A stretch of 64,000 nt of DNA, taken from JAJDFU01 sp964641965. Its GTDB lineage: Bacteria > Bacteroidota > Bacteroidia > Chitinophagales > Saprospiraceae. Position numbers and translations under genes: made by a program. The stretch is from positions 124,001 through 188,000 of the forward strand of contig CAZXLD010000004.1 of assembly GCA_964641965.1 (NCBI GenBank), written 5' to 3'. This document shows, in pieces, positions 1-9,134 of the stretch. How positions within the stretch are numbered: position 1 is the first letter of the stretch; every line of letters starts with the position of its first letter. The notes under the pieces were generated by a model, which worked only from the letters and a program-made list of their open reading frames with translations, had not been told where the DNA came from and ran no database searches.

Positions 1-114
1 ATCACGTGGTAGGAAAACCCCTATTCATTTGGTTCTCGCTTCGCAATAACAAACTTTTGGGAGAGGGAGGTGGTATCCGATTCCGACGTATTTTTTCTTC
101 AGCTACCAAAAAGT

Positions 115-146
115 AAGGGGAACCGTCTTTGACAACTGTTCCCCTT
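115..146 (-). terminator. Terminator downstream of the M4 protease
   Basis: A 9-bp perfect inverted repeat (AAGGGGAAC / GTTCCCCTT) with a 14-nt loop lies just past the protease stop codon. Read on the minus strand it is followed by a short T run. On the plus strand a T8 run follows some 10 nt later, so it may work in both directions. Confidence 0.6.
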
Positions 147-191
147 GTTCACCTAGTTTTTTTTCGCCCGAAGACGAACCGACAATTTACC

Positions 192-3100
192 TTATCGCTT
201 GATTACTTGCTGAACGCCTGCCTGACCTTCCATCTGGATTCGCAACCAATAGGTACCAGCCGGCAGATCAGGCGTATCGATCGTCCATTGATTTGCCCCG
301 GCTCCAATGGACTGATTGCGGCGCATCAATTCCCGTCCCATCAGATCGACAAGTTGAATTCGGGCGGTACCAGATTGTTCGCTATCAAAGGCTACCTGGA
401 TTGCTTCTTTAAATGGATTTGGAAATACACTTAGTCTGCTCGTTAACGCTTCCCTGTCCTTAGTTGAAGTGAGTACCCGATTTCCATCTGCAAACCATTC
501 CCCCTTTTGAAGACCGGCACTTACAGGTTCATTTTGAAGGAAAATTGTAGCGCTTCCAATAGGCGTAGATCGATCCTGGGCTAAAGGCACACTGGCAATA
601 ATCGGTTCAAACTGCTGAGTGAACGCATTGAACGTAACCTGAGTATCGTCAATGGAATAGCTGGGAAACCCAAGATCAATATTAAAAAAAATCGTGTCCA
701 GGGTGCTAGTCTGAAGATTTGCTGTAACCACGTAGAATTCATTCGAAATTTCATCAAACCAGTCTAAAGCAATTACATTGGATGAGTTTTTAGCAAAAGT
801 TGGGTTACCAACACTCACCCCGTTGGGCAAAGAGGAAAACAACTTACCAATTGAACCATCGCCAAAAGTATTCGAGTTATTATCCCATGCCTTCAAAAAA
901 CCAATATCCCAAAATGTGGTCGCCCCAAAGAAAGAGGAGATTTGGTTTTCGGCGTCGTACATGACAAATTCGCCCGAAAAATCCCATTCCAACGCATCGG
1001 CACCAATTACATCTGCCGTTTCAAATCCGCCGTTGGCAGTAGTTGGATTGAATAATTCAAAAGCTTCAATTTCAAGCTCCCCAGCTTGGTTTACTGCAAA
1101 GATAAAGATGTTGTTTTCGGCCCCCTCAATATTGCTAAGAACTGCCAATCTGCCACCATCCCTTGAAAGTACAGCATTCCGCCATATCCCTTCCTCATTA
1201 ATTGGTTCTAACTGAGCTGAGGCTTGCTCATAATCTATTGTAATCAATTGAAGATTATTCAATGCATCTACGAAAATAATGGAACGACCATCATCCGAAA
1301 TACTAGGCCTGCTGATTGGGAAGACGTCCTCAAAATTAAAGAACAATTGAACGGCATTGCCTACAAAAGCTACAACAAAAAGATCCTGCTGATTTCCATC
1401 GGTCAAAGCCATATAGGTATTTCCTGGATTCACAGGAAGGTCTGGTGGTGGAGGCGTAGTCTGGCCACCTCCAATTCCAACCTGTGCAAAGGCATTGGAT
1501 GCTGCGTCGACAATGGTCTGATCATACAGATCTGCAGCAGCTTGTTCTACAGTGGTCCGAAGATCAACAAATTGGGAATTCCGGGTCAAATAAACGTCAA
1601 GTGCGCGATAAAAAACCTGCTCTGCTCTTTCCAGTCCAACCGCCGGATTAGTGGCAAATAAATAGTAAGCCCGATTTGGGATACCGCTATTAATATGCAC
1701 TCCGCCATTGTTGGCTTCACCAAAAAACTGATCGCTCACATTGTCCGGTTGGTAGCCGGGATCACCTAGCCTGGTACCCCCCATTATTTGGATTCTCCAT
1801 ATCTCTAAGAGCACCGGAAGGAAAAAAATTAGGATTGACCACATCTTCGCCCAGTTTCCAGTCATCCCGATCAATCATGACACCAAAAATATCGGCAAAG
1901 GATTCGTTCAATGCCCCGGATTCGTCCATATACTCCAGATTGGCCGTTTCCTGTACTACCCCGTGCGACATTTCATGCCCCCCTACATCCAGGCTCCCGG
2001 CTAAAGGACTAAAAGCTTGCTGACCGCTACCGTAAAACATGGCAGCTCCGTTCCAAAATGCATTATCCAACCCTTGCCCGTCGGTGTCAGCCACATTGAT
2101 CAAAGAAATAACCGTGCCCCCTTTGCCATTGATCGAATTACGATTGAAGGTATTGAGGAAATACTCGTAGGAAACGCTCGCATTGTAATGGGCAGAGATA
2201 CCGTTTGGATTGTTATAAGTTGCGGACTGGGAGCGTATGTGATCGTTTTGAAAATCCCCTTGAAAATCCGGGCTGGGAGAGGTATTAAATGCATCCAGGG
2301 TCCAAATAGCTCCGATAGGCTCGTTAGGGAGATTAGAGGCATTGGCATCAAACATCGGTCGAGAAATATCAACCATCAAGAATTCGCTACCTGCTTGAAA
2401 TCCTTTCAACGTTCGATTCACTCCATTCAAATCCACCCCGTTAATGTCCTGAGAAGTAACTACATCAAAAGAAAATGAAGGAATCTCGAACGTTGTAGGG
2501 GCAGTTTTTTCAAATTCCAGCAAAGGAGCCCTTGAAAAGGGTACTTCTTCAAGCGGGAATGCATGGAGCTTACAAAGCATCTGGTGCTTGTGTAGAACGG
2601 CTCCAGTTTGCGCATCTACAAAATATTTCCAACGATCTCCCACATGCGGAACCATTTCAATTTCCCATGCCAGATGGAAGCCTTCTCCATCCGGAGCTGG
2701 ATAGATCATCAGTTTTTCGCGATGAGATTCACCACCTACAAACTGGAGCATGGCAGGAGAGAGCGTTACAATTTCGGCGTGCTTTGAAAGATCAGATTGC
2801 ACGATCTCAAGGGCCTCTTCTGCCTGAACACGGGGTGTAAGCGCCACATTAGAAGGTGTTGGCACATATCGCCCGTTAAATACAATCTTTTCCTCTTTGA
2901 TATGTATCCATATATCCCCACCATATACGGGAATGTCATTCCAGGTCTGCTCGAACCGCAAATGCTTTTGCCCTAATGGATCACCCTTTTCCACTGTGAG
3001 CCGAAACTCTTCTTCAGCCGACCGCATTCCCATGGTCGTGCTGAGTTCACCTAAAAATCCGAAAGCCAGTTGTTGATCTGCATTATCCCCCCTGGCAGCA

Positions 3101-3399
3101 GGCGTATATTCGCCTTTCCAGGCTTCAATCAAAATTGGAAGCCCGGTTTTGGTATCGACAATGCGCTTTAGATAAGGAGAAGATGGGAGGCCAGCCAGAT
3201 CAAGAGTCTGGAACTGAAAGGAATTGGAAGACTTAGTTCCCTGCTCCGGAGATTTTAAAAAGCTTTCGGGGAAGTTGAATTCCATCGTTGAAAAATCAAC
3301 GACTTTTTTTGGGCTCGTCCCTTGAGGAATTTTTTTGAATTGTGACCAACCCATTAAGGGTAAGGCCATTAGAAGTAACAGCAGTATAACTCTGTTCAT
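192..3399 (-). pseudogene. Secreted M4 (thermolysin-like) metalloprotease with T9SS sorting domain, frameshifted
   Basis: Read across one frameshift this is a protein of about 1068 residues. It starts with a signal peptide (MNRVILLLLLMALPLMGWSQ), followed by an FTP/PepSY-type propeptide and a peptidase M4 domain with the zinc motif HEMSH near residue 475 and the third ligand Glu in NESFADIFG. Past the break come the thermolysin-type active-site His (GGVHINSGIPN), a repetitive stretch with a beta-propeller look (SISDDGRSIIF) and a C-terminal type IX secretion sorting domain (VFPNPF ... GTYWLRI). The ATG at 3399 is preferred over the TTG at 3405. The N-terminal frame stops at 1762, just past a run of six C at 1777-1782; the C-terminal part continues in another frame. 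As written, the product would lose its active-site His and sorting signal. The lipoprotein gene 27 bp upstream may share its transcript. Confidence 0.85.
1777..1782 (-). other. Frameshift site in a homopolymer (six C)
   Basis: On the coding strand the sequence reads AAT GGG GGG TAC CAG and soon hits a stop. With five G instead of six it reads AAT GGG GGT ACC AGG, giving PNNGGTRLGDPGYQPDN, the normal continuation of an M4 domain. One extra base therefore accounts for the whole break. It may be a sequencing error, a real mutation or a slippage site. Confidence 0.85.
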
Positions 3400-3426
3400 T
3401 TTCAACGGTTTTTGATAGGTTATAGT

Positions 3427-3849
3427 CTATGGTTTGACCCAAGCGGTCAGTTCTTTATACAGTTCGATCACTGCAGGATCCAATGCATTCGATTTTTGCT
3501 CTCCCCAGGTCCATCCGCAGACCTGATCTGCCTGTTCCATCTTCACGAAATAATAATAGTTGTCTGGTTGACTGTCGCCCTTTTCACATGGATCCAGTTC
3601 TTGAAGGGAATCAAATAAACGGCCTGCCTTTCTTTTTTTCAGGCCTTTCATGGCGACAGCTTCCTTGGAGACGGGGTCAATTCGGACCAAATCTCCATTT
3701 TCATATAATCGATAGGAGGTGACCATGCCTGAAACACCCCCTCCTGAACCAAAGTAAATAGCAGAAGGAGCGCTTTGATCATTGCTTTTGGAACTCGTAG
3801 AACAGGAAAAAGAAAGCAAGAGCAAACACCAAATAAGAGAGGGACGCAT
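3427..3849 (-). CDS. Small lipoprotein, function unknown
   Basis: This 140-residue protein begins with a lipoprotein signal (MRPSLIWCLLLLSFSC) whose Cys would be lipidated, followed by a Ser/Lys-rich linker. The rest is soluble and holds IYFGSGGG, a Tyr-rich YYYFVKM segment and a pair of Cys (PCEKGD, QVCGWTWG) that might form a disulfide. The pattern recalls small FEN-type lipoproteins common in Bacteroidota, but I cannot name a function. It ends 27 bp before the M4 protease start, so the two may be co-transcribed. Confidence 0.7.
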   Translation of the reverse strand: MRPSLIWCLLLLSFSCSTSSKSNDQSAPSAIYFGSGGGVSGMVTSYRLYENGDLVRIDPVSKEAVAMKGLKKRKAGRLFDSLQELDPCEKGDSQPDNYYYFVKMEQADQVCGWTWGEQKSNALDPAVIELYKELTAWVKP

Positions 3850-3996
3850 CAGTCTTAGGTTTATTTTTAGCCATTCGGCTGAGAAAATTTAGAGGTTTAT
3901 AGAATTAGAGTCAACTTTTACTGCTCTTTCACAATTTATTATTGGAAATAATAATTGGCTGCTATATTTAAGGGCAGTTTTTTTTACTAGGTCGGT

Positions 3997-4374
3997 ATGG
4001 AACTTCGAATTATGATTAGAGTGGTATTCCTTTTTTGCTTTTTTTCTTTTGTTTCCACCTTGAGTGGGCAAGCTAGCTCTGAGCAGGGATTCGGGTTGGA
4101 GCAGGAAGAATTTCAGACTCCTTCCGGCCAGATTATAATTCGCTCGTATTCGGATTCAAATCAATCGTATAAGTTTTATCGAAAAGAAATCTGCCCCTTT
4201 AGCAAGAAGGAAACCTTTACAGAAGTGGAATATTCAATCGAGCAAGAACGGTATGTTCCAATTGGAACAGGAAAATGTAACCTTCCTTCCAATCAGCCAG
4301 ACCCTGGCCTTTTTTCCACTCCGCCAGTTACGCAATTAAGGGAACCTATCCTTGGGCTAACCGATAAGAGGTAG
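3997..4374 (+). CDS. Hypothetical secreted protein
   Basis: This 125-residue protein has an N-terminal signal peptide (VVFLFCFFSFVSTLSGQA) and otherwise unfamiliar sequence. The mature part has two Cys (EICPFSKKE and GTGKCNLPS) and a Pro-rich tail. An ATG at 4012 would give a more compact signal peptide and is an alternative start. It runs convergent to the Nudix gene with 5 bp between the stop codons. No family was recognised. Confidence 0.55.
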   Translation: MELRIMIRVVFLFCFFSFVSTLSGQASSEQGFGLEQEEFQTPSGQIIIRSYSDSNQSYKFYRKEICPFSKKETFTEVEYSIEQERYVPIGTGKCNLPSNQPDPGLFSTPPVTQLREPILGLTDKR

Positions 4375-4379
4375 CTGAT

Positions 4380-4817
4380 CTATTTTTTGTGCATTTCAGA
4401 GAATATCCTTCCCCATCGGTACTCTTTAAGTACATGACTAACTGTAGTCGTTAGATTCTCGGGGAGACGATCCAAGTCAAACCATTCCGCTTTTTTAAAT
4501 TTCTCAGGCTCACCGGATTTCAAGTGCCCTTCCCAGCGTTGTGTCTTAAAATAGAGAACCAACCGGCGCTTCCCATTCCTGAATTTTTTCTCCAAAACGT
4601 GTACGAGTTGGAGATCATCCCGGTCGAGTTTGATCCCGGCCTCCTCCATACTTTCGCGAACCAGAGCTTCACGAGCCGTTTCACCAGGCTCTGCTGTACC
4701 TCCTACCAAGGTGTAATTACCACCATTGGGTTTGGTCTGCCGCAGTAGCAAGATCTGGCCTCTATTGTAGAGGATCAAACGGACTTTAAGCTCAATAGTA
4801 GGGTTATCCTCGGTCAT
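4380..4817 (-). CDS. Nudix hydrolase
   Basis: A single-domain Nudix protein of 145 residues. The catalytic Nudix box is complete: GGTAEPGETAREALVRESME followed by EAGI fits GX5EX7REUXEEXGU, so it should hydrolyse a nucleoside diphosphate linked to another group and needs a divalent metal. The length is typical of small Nudix housekeeping enzymes (MutT/ADP-ribose pyrophosphatase type). The substrate cannot be told from sequence. It is convergent with the secreted-protein gene and has no obvious operon partner. Confidence 0.85.
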   Translation of the reverse strand: MTEDNPTIELKVRLILYNRGQILLLRQTKPNGGNYTLVGGTAEPGETAREALVRESMEEAGIKLDRDDLQLVHVLEKKFRNGKRRLVLYFKTQRWEGHLKSGEPEKFKKAEWFDLDRLPENLTTTVSHVLKEYRWGRIFSEMHKK

Positions 4818-5159
4818 AACGGGATCGAAATTAGCAGATTTTCAGCGATAATGACCATCCGTACCCTGCCGTTCTATAAATAGAATTCTAGTAGTAATCC
4901 ATTCCCCACAAATAACGTATATAGTATTGATTTCTAGCTATATAGATAATAAAACCACAATATTTGCAGACGGATATTCCTTCTTTAATTTTATTATTTG
5001 AGCTTCGATACCTAATTTTGCTACTTGTAAATAGAAGAAATAGACAACTCGTACCAAGACCAAACTCACTCGCAGGACCATATTCCATCCCGAAAGGCCT
5101 AACCTTCTTTGAATGCTATTTTTGGAATCATTCCTTATGGGGTCAAACTGCTAGCTAAT
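4818..5159. other. Intergenic region upstream of the PLP enzyme
   Basis: AT-rich stretch of about 340 bp with no convincing gene. It holds a match to the Bacteroidota -7 promoter box (TAATTTTG, 5013-5020), which would give the downstream gene a 5' leader of roughly 130 nt. I saw no recognisable riboswitch in that leader. Confidence 0.5.
5013..5020 (+). promoter_or_regulatory. Candidate promoter -7 box (TAnnTTTG)
   Basis: TAATTTTG matches the Bacteroidota sigma-ABfr -7 consensus. There is no TTTG -33 box at the usual spacing (a TTTG lies only 12 nt upstream), so the call is weak. Confidence 0.35.
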
Positions 5160-6239
5160 ATGCACTACGAAAATGTACTGGGTACTATCGGTAATACGCC
5201 TCTGATCAAGTTAAGCCGTATCGCAAAGCCTTTACCTGCAACCGTTTTTGGCAAGGTAGAATGCTTTAATCCTGGAAATTCAGCCAAAGATAGAACCGCA
5301 CATTTCATGGTCGAGCAGGCCGAGCGCTCTGGAAAACTCAAACCAGGAGGAACAATAATAGAGGCAACTTCCGGAAATACCGGATACAGTCTGGCTATGG
5401 TTTGTTCTATAAAAGGCTACCGATGCATTCTCACGATCACCAATAAATCCTCTAAAGAAAAAATTGCGCTGCTTAAGTCCATGGGAGCAGAGGTGATTGT
5501 ATGCCCATCAGATGTTGTGCCGGAGGATCCACAATCGTATTATTCCCAGGCTGAACGCTTGGCAAGAGAAATTCCAAACTCCTTCTATTTAGCCCAAAAC
5601 TTTAATCTTAACAATCAGGGGGCTCATTACCATACGACCGGTCCGGAGATCTGGAAACAAACTCAAGGCAGGATTACTCATTTTGTGTGTTGTGCCGGTA
5701 CAGGGGGCACCCTTTCCGGAACCGCGAGGTATCTGAAAGAGCAGAACCCCAATATCAAGATAGTAGGAGTGGATGCTTACGGTTCAGTGCTTCAAAAATT
5801 CTGGCTGACAGGCAAACTGGATAAGGACGAAATTTTTCCTTACAAGGTTGAAGGGCTTGGGAAAACCATTATCCCGGATAATGTGGATTTCGATATCATC
5901 GATCAGTTCATCAAGGTTGCAGACAAGCCGAGTGCTATTAGAACCCGTCAGCTGGCCCGTAAAGAAGGCTTGTTATTGGGCTACTCCAGTGGAGCAGCCA
6001 TGCAATGTGTGTTTCAGCTTAAAAATGAGTTAAAGCCTTCTGACGTGGTCGTGGTTCTATTTCCAGATCACGGGACCCGCTATCTTGGCAAAGTGTATAG
6101 CGATGATTGGATGCGCGAGCAGGGATTCCTTGGTTCACGCCTACCCGAAGGTAGCAGTAGTAGTTATAGTTTTCGGAAAATCTACCGTACCTACCGAATT
6201 AAATACAAACGTTACTTCCGCCAGACACTAAAAATATAG
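5160..6239 (+). CDS. PLP-dependent cysteine synthase / cystathionine beta-synthase family enzyme
   Basis: A fold-type II PLP enzyme of 359 residues. The N-terminus has the family signature GTIGNTPLIKL. The Schiff-base Lys is K43 in NPGNSAKDR, the substrate loop is TSGNTG and the phosphate-binding Gly-rich loop is CAGTGGTLSGTA. It would make cysteine from O-acetylserine and sulfide, or cystathionine from serine and homocysteine. It has no CBS regulatory domain; after the core it ends in a Ser-rich linker and a short tail rich in Tyr, Arg and Lys. The ATG at 5160 begins the conserved MHYENVLGTIGNTP; an ATG at 5109 would add 17 residues without homology. It stands alone, followed by the hydroxylase gene 77 bp later. 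Confidence 0.85.
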   Translation: MHYENVLGTIGNTPLIKLSRIAKPLPATVFGKVECFNPGNSAKDRTAHFMVEQAERSGKLKPGGTIIEATSGNTGYSLAMVCSIKGYRCILTITNKSSKEKIALLKSMGAEVIVCPSDVVPEDPQSYYSQAERLAREIPNSFYLAQNFNLNNQGAHYHTTGPEIWKQTQGRITHFVCCAGTGGTLSGTARYLKEQNPNIKIVGVDAYGSVLQKFWLTGKLDKDEIFPYKVEGLGKTIIPDNVDFDIIDQFIKVADKPSAIRTRQLARKEGLLLGYSSGAAMQCVFQLKNELKPSDVVVVLFPDHGTRYLGKVYSDDWMREQGFLGSRLPEGSSSSYSFRKIYRTYRIKYKRYFRQTLKI

Positions 6240-6316
6240 TTTGGTTCACGATCTAACCAGCTTGCATATTACCTTTAATCAACAGTTTAGGTTACTAACC
6301 CAAATACCGTTTCAGG

Positions 6317-6973
6317 ATGAGCAACTCTTCTAAAACTTTTCGCTCCAACAAAAATGAATCCCCTCCTTTGTTCAAGAACCGTTGGCTGGACATGTTCACC
6401 CGGACCCATATTGCCATTCCGGTTGGCCTGTTTTTCCTGTATGCCGGCGGCCTCATCGTCTATACTAAATACTCGACTGACTTGGGCAATTGGGCCATTT
6501 TAGGGCTATTCTTTGGAGGATGGTTTGTATTCACTTTCATAGAATATATGATGCACAAGCATCTGTATCACCTACCACCAACCACTGAGCGCAATAAAAA
6601 GATCTCCTACACCATGCATGGCATTCACCATGATTATCCCAAAGACAAGCAGCGCTTGGCTATGCCCCCTGTGATGAGTGTAGCTATTGGAACGATTCTG
6701 TTGTTCTTGTTTGAATTGGTCCTGGATATATATTCCTTCTCTTTCTTGGCTGGTTTTATGGTGGGCTACGCTTTTTATCTGCTGGTCCATTATTCGGTTC
6801 ATATTTTCCGGGCGCCCAACAATTTCCTGAAAGCGCTCTGGACCAATCATGCCGTACATCACTACCAGGATGATCAGGTATTCTTTGGGGTAAGTTCCCC
6901 GTTATGGGACTATATTATCGGAACACTGCCCAAGAAACAGAATAAACAATCTGTGGAGGTTGTTGCCAAATAG
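6317..6973 (+). CDS. Fatty acid hydroxylase / sterol desaturase superfamily membrane protein
   Basis: A 218-residue membrane enzyme with about four hydrophobic segments and the His clusters of the di-iron fatty acid hydroxylase superfamily: HKHLYH, HGIHH, HYSVH and NHAVHH. The spacing resembles the catalytic domain of fatty acid 2-hydroxylases (FA2H/Scs7), without a cytochrome b5 domain. A role in 2-hydroxylating acyl chains of sphingolipids or other lipids is plausible, since many Bacteroidota make such lipids, but the substrate is inferred. A strong terminator follows the stop codon. Confidence 0.8.
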   Translation: MSNSSKTFRSNKNESPPLFKNRWLDMFTRTHIAIPVGLFFLYAGGLIVYTKYSTDLGNWAILGLFFGGWFVFTFIEYMMHKHLYHLPPTTERNKKISYTMHGIHHDYPKDKQRLAMPPVMSVAIGTILLFLFELVLDIYSFSFLAGFMVGYAFYLLVHYSVHIFRAPNNFLKALWTNHAVHHYQDDQVFFGVSSPLWDYIIGTLPKKQNKQSVEVVAK

Positions 6974-6992
6974 TTTCCACTCCTTCTATTAC

Positions 6993-7029
6993 AAAGAAGC
7001 CTATCTGATTAACTCAGATAGGCTTCTTT
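6993..7029 (+). terminator. Strong intrinsic terminator
   Basis: A perfect 16-bp stem (arms 6993-7008 and 7014-7029) with a 5-nt loop, followed by a T-rich run. It closes the hydroxylase transcript. The A-rich 5' side suggests it could also stop transcription arriving from the symporter gene. Confidence 0.85.
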
Positions 7030-7122
7030 ATTTTTAAGGGCCCCCTCTCCTGGAAATACCAATCCCACAGTATGGGAGGTGGCAGATCTTGATTCTCACG
7101 TGTTACGCAATACGTTCCTTGA

Positions 7123-8814
7123 TCAGGAATCATTTAAACTAAGGAGCCAAGAAAAAAGCATAGTGAGCAAACAACCGATCAAATTGAGCCATAAATAAGC
7201 AATTTGTACATACCCATAGGCATTGGCAGCAAAAATGGCGAGTACCAACACCTCTGCCAGAATCGCCCCAAGGAAAACAGCTCTTCCTCCTACTCGTTTC
7301 AAGAAAAAGGCCACAACAAAAACCCCTAGAATTACGCCATAGAACAAGGATCCGATAATGTTCACAGCTTGAATAAGATTATCGAACAGGTCTGCCGTAG
7401 CGGCGAACAGCAGGGCAATCATCCCCCAAAAAATGGTAAATAACCTGGAGGCATTCAGGTAATGGCGGTCACTTTTATCGGGCACCAGCGACCTTCGATA
7501 GATATCAATAACCGTTGTAGTAGCAAGGGCATTTAATTCAGATGAAGTTGAGGACATAGCGGCAGAAAAGATGACCGCTATTAGTAACCCTACCAGTCCT
7601 ATCGGTAAATATCGTGTAATGAAGGTGATGAATACGTAGTCTTCATCATTTGTTTTGGCGAGTGGGTTATTCGCAGCGATTAAAGCCGCTGCTTCGGCAC
7701 GCAATTCTTTTTCTTGCTGTTGATAGTCATACAAACTAGCCTGGTAGTTTTCAACGGCCGCTTGATCCTTCCTTTCTAGCGCATCAGCTAATTGACGTGC
7801 TGTTTCCTGGCGCCCTATGAACAACTGCTCATGTTCATTTTCCAAAGCTTGATAGTCCATCTGGGCTACACCGTCCAAAGCCTCCAGGTTAGAAGCATTA
7901 AAATGGAGTGGTGGTTTAACAAAAAGGAAAAAAACGAAGACCAATACCCCTACAAACAGTACTAAAAACTGCATGGGCACTTTAAAAATCCCATTAAACA
8001 AAAGCCCTAGACGACTCTCAGTCAATGACTTGCCAGATAAATACCGCTGAACCTGGCTTTGGTCGGTCCCAAAATAGGATAGGAATAAAAACACGCCTCC
8101 CAGCATACCGGACCAAAAATTATAGCGCTTGGACAGGTCAAATTCAAAGCTGACCACATTGAGTTTCCCCATTTTTCCGGCAATCCCCAGGGCATCGTTA
8201 AACGAAATATCCTGGGGCAATTGGTAAGCCAGGATTCCAGCCGCAATAAACATGCCCGCCAAAATGACGATCATTTGTTGCTTCTGCGTTACACTAACGG
8301 CCTTGGTACCACCGGCCACGGTGTAGAAAATCACAATGGCACCTATGAAGAGATTGGTGAGCGTTAAATTCCATCCCAGGATCGCAGATAATATAATGGC
8401 AGGTGCATAAATGGTGAGACCAGCTGCCAGACCTCGCTGAACCAAAAACAGAACGGCTGTGAGGGTTCGGGTCCGCCTGTCAAACCTTCCTTCCAGGTAT
8501 TCATAGGCCGTATACACTTTCAGCCGATAGTAAATCGGCAACACGAAAATACATAAGAAGACCATCGCAACTGGCAATCCAAAATAGAATTGGGCGAATC
8601 CCATTCCATCAAAATAGGCTTGGCCGGGCGTTGAAAGAAAGGTAATAGCACTGGCCTGGGTGGCCATGATGCTGAGTCCAATTGTCCACCATGGCAGGTC
8701 CCTATCGCCGAGTAGATAACTCTGAACTGAATTGACATTCCTGGTTTTCCATACCCCATAAGCCACTATAGCAAATAAGGTACCCGACATAACGATCCAG
8801 TCAACTAAATGCAT
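7123..8814 (-). CDS. Sodium:solute symporter (SSS family)
   Basis: A 563-residue polytopic inner-membrane protein with about 13 hydrophobic helices. The N-terminus (MHLVDWIVMSGTLFAIVAYG) and the segments GDRDLPWWTIGLSIMATQAS and FLSTPGQAYFDGMGFAQFYF are typical of the SSS/SLC5 family, which takes up sugars, vitamins or amino acids with Na+. The central region (about residues 300-390) carries a charged, coiled-coil-like insertion between helices (QALENEHEQLFIGRQETARQ), and a later helix carries SAAMSSTSSELNALATTT, near the Na+ site. The substrate is unknown. It follows a tiny membrane-protein gene by 18 bp, a likely two-gene operon. Confidence 0.85.
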   Translation of the reverse strand: MHLVDWIVMSGTLFAIVAYGVWKTRNVNSVQSYLLGDRDLPWWTIGLSIMATQASAITFLSTPGQAYFDGMGFAQFYFGLPVAMVFLCIFVLPIYYRLKVYTAYEYLEGRFDRRTRTLTAVLFLVQRGLAAGLTIYAPAIILSAILGWNLTLTNLFIGAIVIFYTVAGGTKAVSVTQKQQMIVILAGMFIAAGILAYQLPQDISFNDALGIAGKMGKLNVVSFEFDLSKRYNFWSGMLGGVFLFLSYFGTDQSQVQRYLSGKSLTESRLGLLFNGIFKVPMQFLVLFVGVLVFVFFLFVKPPLHFNASNLEALDGVAQMDYQALENEHEQLFIGRQETARQLADALERKDQAAVENYQASLYDYQQQEKELRAEAAALIAANNPLAKTNDEDYVFITFITRYLPIGLVGLLIAVIFSAAMSSTSSELNALATTTVIDIYRRSLVPDKSDRHYLNASRLFTIFWGMIALLFAATADLFDNLIQAVNIIGSLFYGVILGVFVVAFFLKRVGGRAVFLGAILAEVLVLAIFAANAYGYVQIAYLWLNLIGCLLTMLFSWLLSLNDS

Positions 8815-8832
8815 GCAAAAGGCAGTTGAAAG

Positions 8833-8988
8833 CTAGGAGAAGTAGCGAGTAAACAGGTAGAAAAGGATGATGAACAGGGCATGAATCATCAAAACGAGTA
8901 CATATACTCGATTCCAGTTACCCAAAACAGGAGGGCTATCATCGTCATAGTCCGGCTGGTCAGCGGACTCCAGTTTTTGTAGTTGCAT
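8833..8988 (-). CDS. Small membrane protein paired with the symporter
   Basis: A 51-residue protein: an acidic N-terminus (QPDYDDDSPPVLGNWNRVY) and one transmembrane helix (VLVLMIHALFIILFYLFTRY). The motif PPVLGNWNRVY followed by a helix ending FYLFTRYF is, from memory, a recurrent small partner encoded next to SSS-type symporters in Bacteroidota. It probably assembles with the transporter, by analogy with small subunits of other SSS carriers. The ATG at 8988 is chosen; an upstream ATG (9042) would add 18 unlikely residues. It lies 18 bp upstream of the symporter on the same strand. Confidence 0.7.
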   Translation of the reverse strand: MQLQKLESADQPDYDDDSPPVLGNWNRVYVLVLMIHALFIILFYLFTRYFS

Positions 8989-9134
8989 AGGGCCGATATT
9001 GATACCATTTTTTAGAAAGAATGTCACCATTCCTGTAATCATTCTTTCTAAAAATCGGCAAATGCACCAATTTAAGGACTTCGTTTCTTCTCGGTGTAAT
9101 TTTAGAAAATCTTGTGATTTGGGTTAAGAATACC

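Noticed and set aside
2017..2478. Plus-strand ORF inside the M4 protease
   Set aside because: Antisense shadow of a well-supported coding region.
4888..5088. Minus-strand ORF upstream of the PLP enzyme
   Set aside because: Lies in an AT-rich promoter region, Tyr/Ile-rich composition fits chance, no motif.
5109..5159. Upstream ATG of the PLP enzyme
   Set aside because: Adds 17 residues without family resemblance; the conserved N-terminus starts at 5160.
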